A stretch of DNA of 64,000 bases from Batillaria attramentaria. Its lineage: Eukaryota; Mollusca; Gastropoda; Batillariidae. The DNA lies in contig JACVVK020000388.1 of the NCBI GenBank assembly GCA_018292915.2, positions 58,501 through 122,500 on the forward strand. Direction: 5' to 3'. The notes under the pieces were generated by a model. That model saw only the letters and a program-made list of their open reading frames with translations, was not told where the DNA came from and searched no databases. Positions 44,794 through 55,494 of this stretch are shown here, in pieces. Both the position numbers and the translations under genes were made by a program. Numbering within the stretch: position 1 is the stretch's first letter; each line of letters opens with the position of its first letter.

Positions 44794-44927
44794 CTGCCAT
44801 CCCAGTTTGCCTTCATCGTCCTGCAGATCGTGCATCGCCGACTTGAGGCTCATGATGTCACGCTCACTGAGGCGACTGAGGTCCTTACGCACCATATTGG
44901 CGGGCACCTGGTAATCCCCGGGTGCAT
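44794..44927 (-). CDS. Hemocyanin exon v11, FU-e/f linker and FU-f start
   Basis: Acceptor tttcag|ATGCAC, donor TGGCAG|gtcagg, phase 0. It encodes HAPGDYQVPANMVRKDLSRL, SERDIMSLKSAMHDLQ and GKLGWQ, the linker and first helix before CuA. FU-f and FU-h have this separate small linker exon, unlike FU-e and FU-g. Confidence 0.92.
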
Positions 44928-45066
44928 CTGAAAGTAGGAACAGGGACGGATGAGCAATGATAGTAGACCAAAACTTTCAAATTGAGAAAAGAGGCAAGAA
45001 AATTTAACTGCTTTGTCTGCATGAAAATGATGCCAGTAAGAGCAATAAAAGACACAGCAATTGTGG

Positions 45067-45068
<2 letters not shown>

Positions 45069-45136
<68 letters not shown>
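45069..45136 (+). repeat. (CA)n microsatellite
   Basis: About 33 CA units in the linker intron between v10 and v11. Confidence 0.95.
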
Positions 45137-45138
<2 letters not shown>

Positions 45139-45604
45139 GAGACCTGTTGAAGAAGAAAAAACTGTGTAAATGCCATGCCCTTTGAAGTGGTCATGCGAAA
45201 CCTATTATTTGTAATCTGTAAGTCTGGGAAAGTCAAAGAAGGGGAACGTTTGGCAGGACGCTGTATGACGTTTGTTTCTCTTCTGTCCGGTGTTTTAGCT
45301 ACTTTGCCAAAAATCAGCGCACTACAGGTATATATATATATTGAAAATAGGTCTGATTTGCACAAAATTTGAAATGCGCAGAGCTTAAACTGGAACAAAT
45401 ACAACACAACAACAACAACAACAAAATTAAAAAACTTTAAAAGAACTAAACAAAAACTGGCTACATACTCTTACACCTGTTATGGAGTTCTATAAAAGTG
45501 TTGAGTTTCTGAAGTAACTTTAAAAACAAAACAAAAAACAAAAAAAACTCTGTGCATTTTAATCGCAAACAAAATACAGCAGAGCTAACTCGACGACAAC
45601 TCAC

Positions 45605-45768
45605 GTGTAGCAGGCTGGAAAATGACGGTGGGGTCCTTCAGAAGATGGGAGTCGAGGACCGTTCCATTGAGCGCCGTGATGGTCAGCTGGAAGGTGAACT
45701 GATCGCGGGCGTCCAGGTGAGCCTTCTCCAGCGCCTTCGTGATGTCATACTTGTAGGTGCGGTCAAAA
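45605..45768 (-). CDS. Hemocyanin exon v10, end of FU-e
   Basis: Acceptor ggtag|TTTTGA, donor GCTACAC|gtgagt, phase 1 linker intron. It encodes SFDRTYKYDITKALEKAHL, DARDQFTFQLTITALNGTVL and DPTVIFQPAT. NGT is a possible glycosylation site. Its length (164 bp) equals that of v16, the equivalent exon of FU-f. Confidence 0.94.
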
Positions 45769-46290
45769 CTACCACAAACAAAAACATGTAAAGCAGTCTA
45801 ACTAAAGATAAGAACGCAAAAAAAATGTAAAAACAACAACAACGACGACGACAACAACAACAACAACAACAGAAAACTGTTTCCAACAGAGTCTGTAACT
45901 ATTACGGAGTGATTTTTGTTTTCGTTTGTGTGCAGACTGGGTGTAAACAGCCTTGTATCGCATTAAGAGCTAATCATCAACATAGACAGGCGCGTGCACT
46001 CACGAGCGAAACTCTTCCAAAACATAAGCTGGCATAGCAAAGACGGAATTAGTCCGTTTAAGTTTGGGAGAGGTCTAAAACACTAGGTTCAATACACAGA
46101 ATTATGCTGGCTATGCAAACGAGAACCTCAACGACCAGAGTTTCTCCTAGTCGGCCGTGTGACAAGACTGGCTGACCCTGTCCGTTTCGGCTTCTCTCTG
46201 CTCAATGCCGGTCAGTGTAAAGGTTGCAGGTGTCCAATCTGGACGATGCTGGGCATCACCAAAACAGTTACGAACGCTTTGTGTCTAGAA

Positions 46291-46497
46291 ATAGTAAGAC
46301 TTAGTAGGATTTCGTACGGAGGACTTCGTTGAGCAGCGTAACCCATTTACATGTAAATTAGGCTCACACGGCAGAGGCCGCGAGCTGCTAACGCGCTGTG
46401 ATTAGCTAATGGTACCCGTAACGTGCCTAATTTACATGCAAGTGGGTTACGCTGCTCAGCGAAGTTCTCCGTACGAAGCCCTACTAAGTCTCGCTAC
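46291..46497. mobile_element. Hairpin MITE, ~70-bp arms
   Basis: Arms (phrase gagcagcgtaaccca and its complement) leave a loop of about 60 bp. The ends read agtaagacttagtagg and, inverted, agcgagacttagtagg. No ORF. Confidence 0.85.
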
Positions 46498-46933
46498 CTT
46501 TAATGTTCGTAACGTCGCTGAGATGCAAAAACTGCCGCTTTTGAAGCTCCAATGCTGTTTACCAGATAGAAGGATGTTTCATTTGGCCACTGCGACCGTT
46601 TTCGTGACTTTGTGGCTTGTAATAATTATTAGAGGAATACCACTTTCTTCAGTTGAGCCTACGGCCCATTCCTGAATAGGCTGGGACTCGACAAAGCGTC
46701 TAGAAACAGTTACCCAATCAGCGCCGTCTAGCTCGTCCTCAGTCCGCCAGTAACGTCTTCTGCTAAACACGCGGTATACTTCTACAACAACTCATAATAA
46801 TAATAATAATAATAATAGGGCGCCTATTCCCGGGGAACGAGCTCCAGGCGCCTTACAATCTAAAACCGAAGGAAAAATAAAAATAAAAACATTCACTCAA
46901 TGTACACTACGTAAGAACAACTAAAAAGGTGAA

Positions 46934-46996
<63 letters not shown>

Positions 46997-47370
46997 AGAG
47001 AGAAATGATAAAGGATAGGCAGAGACAATTAAATCACACGCCGGTTAGAGTCACCAAAATGGTCTCAGACGCTATACTCTGTCCCTGGTGACTGGGGAGC
47101 CGGGGTGGTCGAATGGTAGAGCGTTGGACTTCTAATGCTCGGGTCGTGAGTTCGATCCCGGCTGGGGCCAAATATTTGTGTTGGCTTTTTCATCGTTGCC
47201 CCGTCATTGATATCACCCTATGTGGTTAAAAAAAGGACGTTAAACCCCCAAACACCCACCCACCCTGGTGACTGATTCTAATGCACGGATTAAGCGCTTT
47301 CGCTGAAAAGTTTTCCACGCACTGTTGTGTGCCTGTCAAACGCATGGAGACTTTAAGGGACGGTCTGTCT
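46498..47370. repeat. Dispersed repeat, copy in the intron after v9
   Basis: Match of 38015-38680, here carrying a (CA)n tract (46937-46992) and a full SINE A (47094-47266) as later insertions. Confidence 0.75.
47094..47266 (+). mobile_element. SINE family A copy, full length
   Basis: Its head is nearly identical to that of the copy at 27931. Confidence 0.9.
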
Positions 47371-47381
47371 AGTTGACTGAC

Positions 47382-47527
47382 CTCCATGGCATCTCGGCGG
47401 AGCCTCCCAGCACGTTGAAGTCGCCGGCTGCAGTGCACGCTCCACTCTCGTCACAAACAGAGAACTCCACGTGCGCCGAGGTGCCAAGTCCGCCCAACAT
47501 GAATCCGGCAAACACACGGTCTTTCGC
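47382..47527 (-). CDS. Hemocyanin exon v9, FU-e beta-sandwich part 1
   Basis: Acceptor gttgcag|GCGAAA, donor TGGAG|gtcagt, phase 2. It encodes AKDRVFAGFMLGGLGTSAHV, EFSVCDESGACTAAGDF and NVLGGSAEMPW. It has the usual G-T-S-A motif and two cysteines that probably pair. A dispersed repeat ends about 35 bp below its donor. Confidence 0.94.
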
Positions 47528-47669
47528 CTGCAACAACCAGCGATACATGCATGTGCAAACAGTAGCTATCAATAGGAAAGTTATCAGGCGTAATGACAGA
47601 CATTGACCGTGGGGTCATGTACAGTGTTTTTGTTGTTGTTGTTGTTGTTGGGGTTTTGGGTTTGTTTTT

Positions 47670-47910
47670 TGTTTTTTTTCAAGAACCTTGTTTTGGCGAG
47701 TGTGCTAGCTTGTAGTGATTTCATGAAAAAGCGTGATTTTCGTGATTTTTGTATTTTGTTTGTATCTTGCAGAGCAAGGTGCATGCCAGGGAACCGCAAC
47801 AAGAGGCAAGCTGCCAGTGAAGCACGGACGTTTTGCGCACTGGTCCGGCACAAATGACGCGAATAGATTTGAGTGAAATGGCTTTCTGGCCAAAACAGAA
47901 AGTAGACTTG
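47670..47910. repeat. Dispersed repeat shared with 27440-27680
   Basis: Same phrases in the same order; in the intron between v8 and v9. Confidence 0.65.
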
Positions 47911-47991
47911 CTTTTACTGAATAACAGGGTGTTATGGTGAGTTCCAAAGAGACTCTGACAAAGGCTCTAACGCGAGCTCGCTCTGACTAAC

Positions 47992-48214
47992 CTGGCGGTA
48001 GTTGATGACGTCCACAATCTGCTCTGGGCTCATGCCCAGCACCTCCAGGCTGTCGTACTCGTAGTGGAAGTGGTTGCGGTAGTCGAAGATGTCCTCAGGG
48101 CGAGCGTAACGCTTGGTGTTGGGGTTCAGGTTGTATGGAGAACCGAAACTAAACGGCTTGAGTGGCTCGTGCATGATCTCCAGGGCACAGTCGGGTGAGT
48201 TGGGGTCAAGACCT
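47992..48214 (-). CDS. Hemocyanin exon v8, FU-e core
   Basis: Acceptor ttcag|AGGTCT, donor CGCCAG|gttagt, phase 0. It encodes GLDPNSPDCALEIMHEPLKP, FSFGSPYNLNP, YARPEDIFDYRNHFHYEYD and the helix ending in VINYRQ. It corresponds to v2 plus the start of v3 in FU-d. Confidence 0.94.
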
Positions 48215-48464
48215 CTGAAAATAGGACAAAAGGTCGTTGTGAAGGTGTTTGGTTAATGGGCGTGTGTTTCCGAAAGTACTGGTGAAACCGATATTTGCAA
48301 ACTGAGATACAACGTAATGTGTCCAATATTACAGCTGCTAACCCGACCCGACGCCCCCCCCCCCCCACCCCCTTCCCCCAATCCCAGGATCCCCGCCCCC
48401 TCCCTCCCTTCCCCCAATCCCAGGATCCCCGCCCCCTCCCTCAGGATCCATCCCCCCCCCCCCA

Positions 48465-48526
48465 CACACACACACACACACACGCACCCACCCGACCACA
48501 CACACAAACACACGCACGCACACGCG

Positions 48527-48594
<68 letters not shown>
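48465..48594 (+). repeat. (CA)n-rich tract after C-rich duplicates
   Basis: Compound CA tract; just before it, 48360-48450 has a tandem duplication of a C-rich unit (ccaatcccaggatccccgcc). Confidence 0.9.
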
Positions 48595-48595
<1 letters not shown>

Positions 48596-48717
48596 CCACC
48601 ACCACCAGTTCAGAACAACTAACCGGCTTCCACCAGGGTACTTCGATTGTCAACAACAGTTCTTGCCCCTGTCTGGCCCCAGTATCTGTCAGCATACCTA
48701 TACGCATGCCCAAGTAC

Positions 48718-48881
48718 CTGAGCCGCTGCAGTTCCTGCCAAAGGGCGAAGATCCTGTCAGTACTGGAGTGGTGAAGCAGGAACACGGGATCGTAGGAGGC
48801 GTAGTGAAGGTGAGCCATGCTGTGGACTTTGCTGCCGCCCACCCAGGCGTGGATGGCGTTATGGGCGATCTCAAACTGGAC
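48718..48881 (-). CDS. Hemocyanin exon v7, FU-e CuB site
   Basis: Acceptor caacag|GTCCAG, donor CTCAG|gtactt, 164 bp, phase 0 in and phase 2 out. It reads VQFEIAHNAIHAWVGG with the first two CuB histidines, then YASYDPVFLLHHSSTDRIF with the third, and FALWQELQRLR. Length and phases equal those of v25 in FU-h. Confidence 0.95.
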
Positions 48882-49346
48882 CTGTTGTGGCACAGGACCA
48901 GACGCCAGACAGTAAATCAGTGAATCACTCAATCAATCAATGGTATCGAAGGCTCCTCCTTGTTCTACTCGGAGGGGCAGGGGGAAGGGAGGGGGCGGGG
49001 GGCGAGGTGTTCCGTCTCCAGATAATAAGGCACAGAGTTTGAATCTGCTGGGCAGGAATTTGAATGGGGATTTTACAAACCAAATCGAGTCAAAAGCCAC
49101 GTGCAGATTCATGTGCATGTCATGCCTTCGTGTGCGCACGTTAAAGACTCAATCGTATCCAGAATGAGGTGCGGAGGTGGGGGTGGGGATGGGTAAAATA
49201 CAAAGCAACTACACACAACCATGCAAAACAAAAACAAGACAAAACAAAAATTGTGTGGTCTCCGAGGGAAGCAGCCCGTATTTCCTTTACAAGACTAGTA
49301 GACAAAACAAATTACACATCAATACCCAAAAACTGGCGTTTCGCAC
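48882..49346. other. Intron between v6 and v7
   Basis: 465 bp, no exon or named repeat seen. Confidence 0.5.
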
Positions 49347-49569
49347 CTCAAAGTCGCAATAGTTCTCCTGTTCCAGGGCCATGAGGTACTGCTCCCACAG
49401 CCACGTGTCGTATCCCTGATGCCCTTCCTCGCTCAGGCGGGCCAAGTTCACCTCGCGCTCAGTGTGGGTGTTCTCAAAGTCGATGGTGGCGCCCAGCCAA
49501 GGGTTGGGGAAGTCGATGCCCAGGAACGGATCGTGGAAATACTCGTCTGTCAAGAAGTCTGGCAGATCC
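49347..49569 (-). CDS. Hemocyanin exon v6, FU-e between CuA and CuB
   Basis: Acceptor ttcacag|GGATCT, donor GACTTTGAG|gtgcga, phase 0. It encodes DLPDFLTDEYFHDPFL, the loop around NPWLGATIDFENTHTERE, and the helix WLWEQYLMALEQENYCDFE that leads into CuB. The exact break after DFE is shared with v24 of FU-h. Confidence 0.93.
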
Positions 49570-50085
49570 CTGTGAAAACAAACAAACAAACAAACAAAAC
49601 AGCCACTTCAATCCACTATTACGCAAGGCGTGGGCCTTCCCCGCTAGGCCCGAGACCGCTGCAGATTTCATAATAGTGGCTTGAAGTGGCTCCTAATGGT
49701 CTGAAGATTTAAAGTAAAATTGAGATTTTATTTTTTGCATGGGTTTTTAAGAGATATTGAAAATGGGTCTGAGTTGCACAAAATTTAAAATGCACAAAGC
49801 TTAAATTGGAACAAATACAAAAGAACAACAAATAAAACAAAACAATTTTTTTTAAAAACCAAACACGCACGCTCACGTGAATCACACGTAATCTCTCACA
49901 CACTGGATATGAACACATTACAGTCACATGGTGCGAAGGGTCAGTTCTCATCTTTAACTTTACAGGTCCCCCAAATCGTTCTCCTCATTTATTCTTTCTT
50001 TGTGGATCTGTAGATCTACAGTCACCTTCCCTCACAAGCACAGTAGGTTCCGCATTGCAGAATGGACTACCCTGGGAGAGGGTGA
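49570..50085. other. Intron between v5 and v6, upper part
   Basis: No exon. 49855-49960 resembles part of SINE family C. Confidence 0.5.
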
Positions 50086-50560
50086 GGTAGGTGGGTGAGT
50101 AGGAGAATGACGTCCTGTTCAAACCTCATATGGGTGATATCAAAGACGGGGCAACGAGAAAAAAAGGCCAGCACAAAATATCTAGCCAAGTCAAGTCAAG
50201 TCAAAGTGTTTTTTTTTTTTTTTTCAAAAACCCGTTGGGGGTACATGAAACGAGACAATTAACATATAAATCAAGCTCACCACACCGGCCAACATACATC
50301 ATGATCGCTCGCACACAAGTTTTACAGGACTCAGGCATGCATGCATGCATACATACATACATACATACATACATACGTACGTACGTACGTACCTACCTAC
50401 CTACCTACCTACCTACCTACCTACATACATACATACATACATACATACATACATACATCCATCCATCCATCCATCCATCCTGATCCCAGCTGGGATGCGA
50501 ACTCACGACCCGAGCATTGGGAGTTCAACGACCTACCATTCGGCTTCTCCCCGCTCATGA
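50086..50560 (-). mobile_element. SINE family A copy split by a tetranucleotide tract
   Basis: Tail part at 50086-50185, head part at 50480-50560. Between them are AAGTC units, T runs and a long (CATA)(CGTA)(CCTA)(CATC) series at 50335-50480. Confidence 0.8.
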
Positions 50561-50588
50561 AAGAAGAACAAAAATGAGTACTACTCAC

Positions 50589-50922
50589 GGCTGAGGGCGG
50601 GTGGTGTCCCAGTAAGGAATACCAACAAGAGACCCATGACGTCTCAACGCCTCTTCAAACTGCACGGTGTACAGCCTGTGCCACTGGGGGAAGGCGGCCG
50701 ATCCGTGCACGCAGCACGCGAAACGATGAGTCGCCTCTGGGCTGGGACACAGCTCGGGGAGCGCGTGGAAGGCCGCCAGAGACTGGAAGCCGTCAGGGGA
50801 GTGGTCCTCCTGGAGGTTCCGGAGAGCGACAACCAGAGAGCGTCGCTCCCTCACACTAAGGGCGCGGACGTTGCGGCGGACAAGGTCCCGTTCCGTGTGA
50901 CCCTGCTCGTCCTGGTGATTCT
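50589..50922 (-). CDS. Hemocyanin exon v5, FU-d/e linker and FU-e CuA
   Basis: Acceptor ctacag|AGAATC, donor CAGCC|gtgagt. It holds the inter-unit linker (KNHQDEQGHTERDLVRRNVR), the helix around LVVALRNLQ, and the CuA site: AAFHALPELC gives the first ligand His, ACCVHG the second with the C-x-H thioether pair, and FPQWHRLYTV the third. It continues GSLVGIPYWDTTRPQ. In FU-f these parts are split over v11-v13, in FU-g over v17-v18. No lesions. Confidence 0.95.
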
Positions 50923-51059
50923 CTGTAGACGAGAGGTGTGCAACATGAGAGTTGAAAGGGCTTCTGAGGTCCCTGGTCCCTATAAAACCTCGGTGAGTTT
51001 GCGCGAAATTACAGAGCACGCCTTTGTCGCTTACCCAAGCGTGTTCATAGTAATAATAA

Positions 51060-51360
51060 TAATAATAATAATCGCATTAATACAGGCGCTGTATCCAAAA
51101 TATTTGGCTCAAAGCGCCGCGAGCTAAGGCCAACATGCACGCTGACGTGAATCACACGCATTCTCTCACACACTGGACATGAACACATTACAATCACGTA
51201 GCGCGAAGGGTCAGTTCAGCGTTTTAATTTACGGAATTCAGAATTGCATTTATTTTTCAAACTTTGTGGGCTGGACATTTCCAAAGCAAAAGGGTAGGAA
51301 GCCGAAGTACCCGGAGAGAACCCCCGACGATCGGCTCGAATGAACGGTAACAAATGGTTG
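51060..51360 (-). mobile_element. SINE family C copy
   Basis: It matches 13530-13790 inverted (phrases ggctcaaagcgcc, gcgcgaagggtcagttcag, ggagagaacccccgacgatc). Confidence 0.7.
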
Positions 51361-51405
51361 AGACTCCCAGATAAACCCTTTTTAAAAGTAGGCCTATTCA
51401 CTTAC

Positions 51406-51529
51406 TTTCTCCCGGGACGAAGAGGACGGTTGGTTTATGCAGAATGCTGGGGTCCAGGTATGAGCCGTTATATGCACGGACCTTGATCTTCAGGTCAAAG
51501 TCTGCCCCGCTGTCCAGCTTAAATCCAAG
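51406..51529 (-). CDS. Hemocyanin exon v4, end of FU-d
   Basis: Acceptor ctgtctgtag|CTTGGA, donor GGAGAAA|gtaagt, phase 1 as in the other linker introns here. It encodes LGFKLDSGADFDLKIKV, RAYNGSYLDPSILHK and PTVLFVPGE, the last strands of the FU-d beta-sandwich. NGS is a possible N-glycosylation site. Its first roughly 40 bp and acceptor are repeated twice more upstream in the transcript (see repeat at 51580-51715). Confidence 0.93.
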
Positions 51530-51715
51530 CTACAGACAGAAACATTTTATAAGTAACAACAGATCTTAAAGTTCATCGTCAGGTCAAAGTCTGCCCCGCT
51601 GTACAGCTTAACTCTAAGCTACAGACAGAAACATTTTATAAGTAACAACAGATCTTAAAGTTCATCATCAGGTCAAAGTCTGCCCCGCTGTCCAGCTTAA
51701 ATCAAAGCTACAAAC
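51487..51715 (-). repeat. 89-bp unit, three copies, containing the v4 acceptor and exon start
   Basis: The true exon starts at 51529. Matching acceptor-exon junctions stand at 51618 and 51707, each with ctgtctgtag- or tgtttgtag-type acceptors followed by about 38 bp resembling the start of v4. The copies diverge from the exon after gactttgacctg. Confidence 0.9.
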
Positions 51716-51830
51716 AGAAACAGCTTAAAAGTACAAATAGATCTTAAGAGGTCTGAACAATATGCGGGTCTGACTGAATTGAACTGAACGGAAATGTAAC
51801 GAAGTGAATGCGTCGCTTGCACACCACAAA

Positions 51831-52045
51831 CTCAAAACACAATTGACAGACAACCTGAAATATGATTATTTAAACTCAAAACACAATTGACAGACAACCT
51901 GAAATATAATTATTTAAACTCAAAACACAATTGACAGACAACCTGAAATATGATTATTTAAACTCAAAACACAATTGACAGACAACCTGAAATATGATTA
52001 TTTAAACTCAAAACACAATTGACAGACAACATGAAACATGATAAA
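51831..52045 (+). repeat. 44-bp tandem array, ~5 copies
   Basis: Unit ctcaaaacacaattgacaga then caacctgaaatatgatta; the last copy is degenerate. Confidence 0.95.
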
Positions 52046-52616
52046 ATAACTGATGATGAAATCGACGAAGAGAATGTCCATGCAGATGTCTGGCATCACA
52101 CCATCACCACAGTTGCCAGGAGTGTACAGCTTCGGTAAATAAGCACATTTGAATTGCCAGCCTCAACCGTAAAGCAAATAACTGAAGTCGTTCTGAATCT
52201 CCTGAATGGCATGTCCCACGGGACAGTCGTAGTTCACAAAGTCCCTTTTGCTATTGCTTTGGGAGAACGTCGCTCTAGCATAGTCGGCCTCCACCACCAG
52301 CCTGGCATACTCTCCACTCGCAGTTACAGGGACTCCACTTCTTAATTTCTCCAACACCAGCCCGATGCCACCACTCCATGGCGTCAGTGAGTCAGCCCAT
52401 AACTTCGCTCACAGTCCGACAGACACAAGATGGCGAAGTTTTTGAAAAAAACGATTTTTTTTTTGTTTTTGTTTTTTTTAACGCTCTCAAAATAAGCAAA
52501 TAAAAGCGACATAAAAAGGACAGAAACCACTTAACTTTCACAAAGGACGGCACAGGTCAACGTTTCGGCTTTCGCCTTCCTCAGGACACAAACAAATGGG
52601 ACATAACTTAAACAAA
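52046..52616. other. Intron between v3 and v4, unassigned stretch
   Basis: A minus-strand open stretch at 52163-52357 contains RDFVNYDCPVGHAIQEIQND. I could not assign it to a family with confidence and see no splice context, so it is not called a gene. Confidence 0.3.
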
Positions 52617-53290
52617 CAAACAAATAGACTCCAGAGTGCAGTCCCTTTTCGGCGGGGCGTGAAAATGTGACTGCTTACACCCAGCGCCATTTTCAAAAAT
52701 GGCGAAATTTTTTTAGAAAAGCGAAGACTCGTGTGTCATATGAATCGATTTGAAACGAAGTCTTGAATATCCGACCACTTTTGGTTTGGGCAAAATCTTT
52801 GCCAGCGGACAATTATTGTTGCGCTTTGATGGCACTGTTTACGTGGTACACTGATCCAACAGGATGTGAGTAAACGGCAAGGGGGTTGCACTCTGACAGG
52901 CCAAGGTGTTGCACTCTGCAGGCAAGTATTATTGCACGGTGCAGACGATCACGTACCTGCCTTGTGGTGGAATAAGAGAGGATTACAAAAGCATACACAC
53001 CCGTGCTCTAGGACTGAATGTAATAATAGATCTGTCCATTCAGACAGAGACATGTTATGTATGTCTCTGATTCAGAAACACGCCTACTTTCACTCTGAAG
53101 ACAGCCTGCCATCACTTGCGCCACTGAGGATCCCTCTGGGTTCAAAACTGGTCAAGGATGACATAGTGCGCGACCTTGTGTTTGAGAGCACCGAGACAAT
53201 TTAGGCCCGTCACGGTAGCGCAGTGAGCGCCATTTCCCCACTGTGCACAGAGGTACTTTCCACTGAAAGACTCTGTGCCCCAGAGAGTGA
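52617..53290 (+). repeat. 674-bp unit, copy A
   Basis: Direct tandem partner of copy B. It contains a plus-strand 112-codon ORF at 52866-53204 (starts MSKRQGGCTLTGQGV, ends DLVFESTETI) and a minus-strand 61-codon ORF at 52813-52998. Confidence 0.9.
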
Positions 53291-53964
53291 CAAACAAATA
53301 GACTCCAGAGTGCAGTCCCTTTTCGGCGGGGCGTGAAAATGTGACTGCTTACACCCAGCGCCATTTTCAAAAATGGCGAAATTTTTTTAGAAAAGCGAAG
53401 ACTCGTGTGTCATATGAATCGATTTGAAACGAAGTCTTGAATATCCGACCACTTTTGGTTTGGGCAAAATCTTTGCCAGCGGACAATTATTGTTGCGCTT
53501 TGATGGCACTGTTTACGTGGTACACTGATCCAACAGGATGTGAGTAAACGGCAAGGGGGTTGCACTCTGACAGGCCAAGGTGTTGCACTCTGCAGGCAAG
53601 TATTATTGCACGGTGCAGACGATCACGTACCTGCCTTGTGGTGGAATAAGAGAGGATTACAAAAGCATACACACTCGTGCTCTAGGACAGAATGTAATAA
53701 TAGATCTGTCCATTCAGTCAGAGACATGTTATGTATGTCTCTGATTCAGAAGCACGCCTACTTTCACTCTGAAAACAGCCTGCCATCACTTGCGCCATTG
53801 AGGATCCCTCTGGGTTCAAAGCTGGTCAAGGATGACATAGTGTGCGACCTTGTGTTTGAGAGCACCGAGACAATTTAGGCCCATCACGGTAGCGCAGTGA
53901 GCGCCATTTCCCCACCGTGCACAGAGGTACTTTCCACTGAAAGACTCTGTGCCCCAGAGAGTGC
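53291..53964 (+). repeat. 674-bp unit, copy B
   Basis: Same length and order as copy A. The 112-codon ORF (53540-53878) differs by a few residues (for example HTHS for HTHP) and remains open. Confidence 0.9.
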
Positions 53965-54162
53965 GTACTGACATACACGGAAACCAATAGTAAAAATATC
54001 ACAACACCCACCCTTTCCTCTCAAAATCGTGACGAACTCTTGTGACGTAATTTTTTTAACATGACGCATTGTCTGATGTTTTACGTCACAGTGAGTTCGT
54101 CACAGGAAATAAAATTTTAATGAGATGAAGATGAACAGATCAAGGGCGGTCAAATGTATTCA
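53965..54162. other. Spacer between copies B and C
   Basis: It has its own imperfect inverted repeat: cgtgacgaactcttgtgacgt with gacgtcac-type complement near 54080-54105. Confidence 0.5.
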
Positions 54163-54847
54163 CCCGGTCGCCACTCTCTGGGGCACAGAGTCTTTCAGTG
54201 GAAAGTACCTCTGTGCACAGTGGGGAAATGGCGCTCACTGCGCTACCGTGACGGGCCTAAATTGTCTCGGTGCTCTCAAACACAAGGTCGCGCACTATGT
54301 CATCCTTGACCAGCTTTGAACCCAGAGGGATCCTCAGTGGCGCAAGTGATGGCAGGCTGTCTTCAGAGTGAAAGTAGGCGTGTTTCTGAATCAGAGACAT
54401 ACATAACATGTCTCTGTCTGAATGGACAGATCTATTATTACATTCAGTCCTAGAGCACGGGTGTGTATGCTTTTGTAATCCTCTCTTATTCCACCACAAG
54501 GCAGGTACGTGATCGTCTGCACCGTGCAATAATACTTGCCTGTAGAGTGCAACACCTTGGCCTGTCAGAGTGCAACCCCCTTGCCGTTTACTCACATCCT
54601 GTTGGATCAGTGTACCACGTAAACAGTGCCATCAAAGCGCAACAATAATTGTCCGCTGGCAAAGATTTTGCCCAAACCAAAAGTGGTCGGATATTCAAGA
54701 CTTCGTTTCAAATCGAATCATATGACACACAAGTCTCTGCTTTTCTAAAAAAAAATCGCCATTTTTGAAAATGGCGCTGGGTGTAAGCAGTCACATTTTC
54801 ACGCCCCGCCGAAAAGGGACTGCACTCTGGAGTCTACCCGGTCGCCA
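54163..54847 (-). repeat. 674-bp unit, copy C, inverted, with 12-bp direct repeats
   Basis: Inverted copy of A/B; the ORF (54257-54595) is again 112 codons. It is bordered by acccggtcgcca at 54163-54174 and about 54836-54847, which looks like a target-site duplication. Confidence 0.88.
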
Positions 54848-55494
54848 ATCCCCCACCACCCTCCGCCCCTCCGATGCTGTCCTCTCTATGATGGTGGGCT
54901 CCTTATAACTTCAGCTGGTCTAAGCTGGCATGCCTGGCCATGTTTCTCTCTTGGAGTACCAGGTATATTCCATTTGGCATTATACTCAACTGATATTTTT
55001 TGGTGCAAATATATCTTCATCGCAATACCCCCGGGGTCTTACCCCCACTCCCCCACCCACACCCCACCGCACCCCCATCACCAGAAGAAGCTTGGTATGC
55101 TTTTAAAATTTAAAAAAAAACTAAATCACATTTATACAGCGCAATGCTCAAAATACATCAACTCATTACACATTCACACAACACTCACGCACATAGGACA
55201 CATCCTAAAACAGCAGGCACTAAGGGTACATGAATAAAAAAAATTTAAAAAGCAAGTTGAAATATGGGTTTTAAGATCTGTTTTTTTTTTTTAAATGACA
55301 GAGTAGCTTGCTGTCTCACGCTATTAGGCAGTGATTTCCAGTCTGTTGGGGTGGTAAACCGGAAACGTTTTGACTGTGTCAACGGCCTGTATAGCCCCTT
55401 ACGCCTCCCATTATATGCCAATACCCCCCCCCCCCCCTCTCCATATCCTTTGCATCAAATTATGAAAGTAGGAAACGGCAAAACCAGAACTCAC
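54848..55494. other. Intron between v3 and v4, upper part
   Basis: No exon. C-rich runs at 55030-55080 and 55426-55438. A tttatacagcgcaatgctca phrase at 55130 resembles the gcgc-type repeats elsewhere. Confidence 0.5.

Noticed and set aside
48253..48622. ORFs made of Thr-His or Cys-Val repeats at (CA)n tracts, here and elsewhere
   Set aside because: They are translations of dinucleotide repeats.
52163..52357. Dermatopontin-like or other secreted-protein exon
   Set aside because: One short Cys-containing phrase is suggestive, but there is no flanking exon, splice context or second motif.
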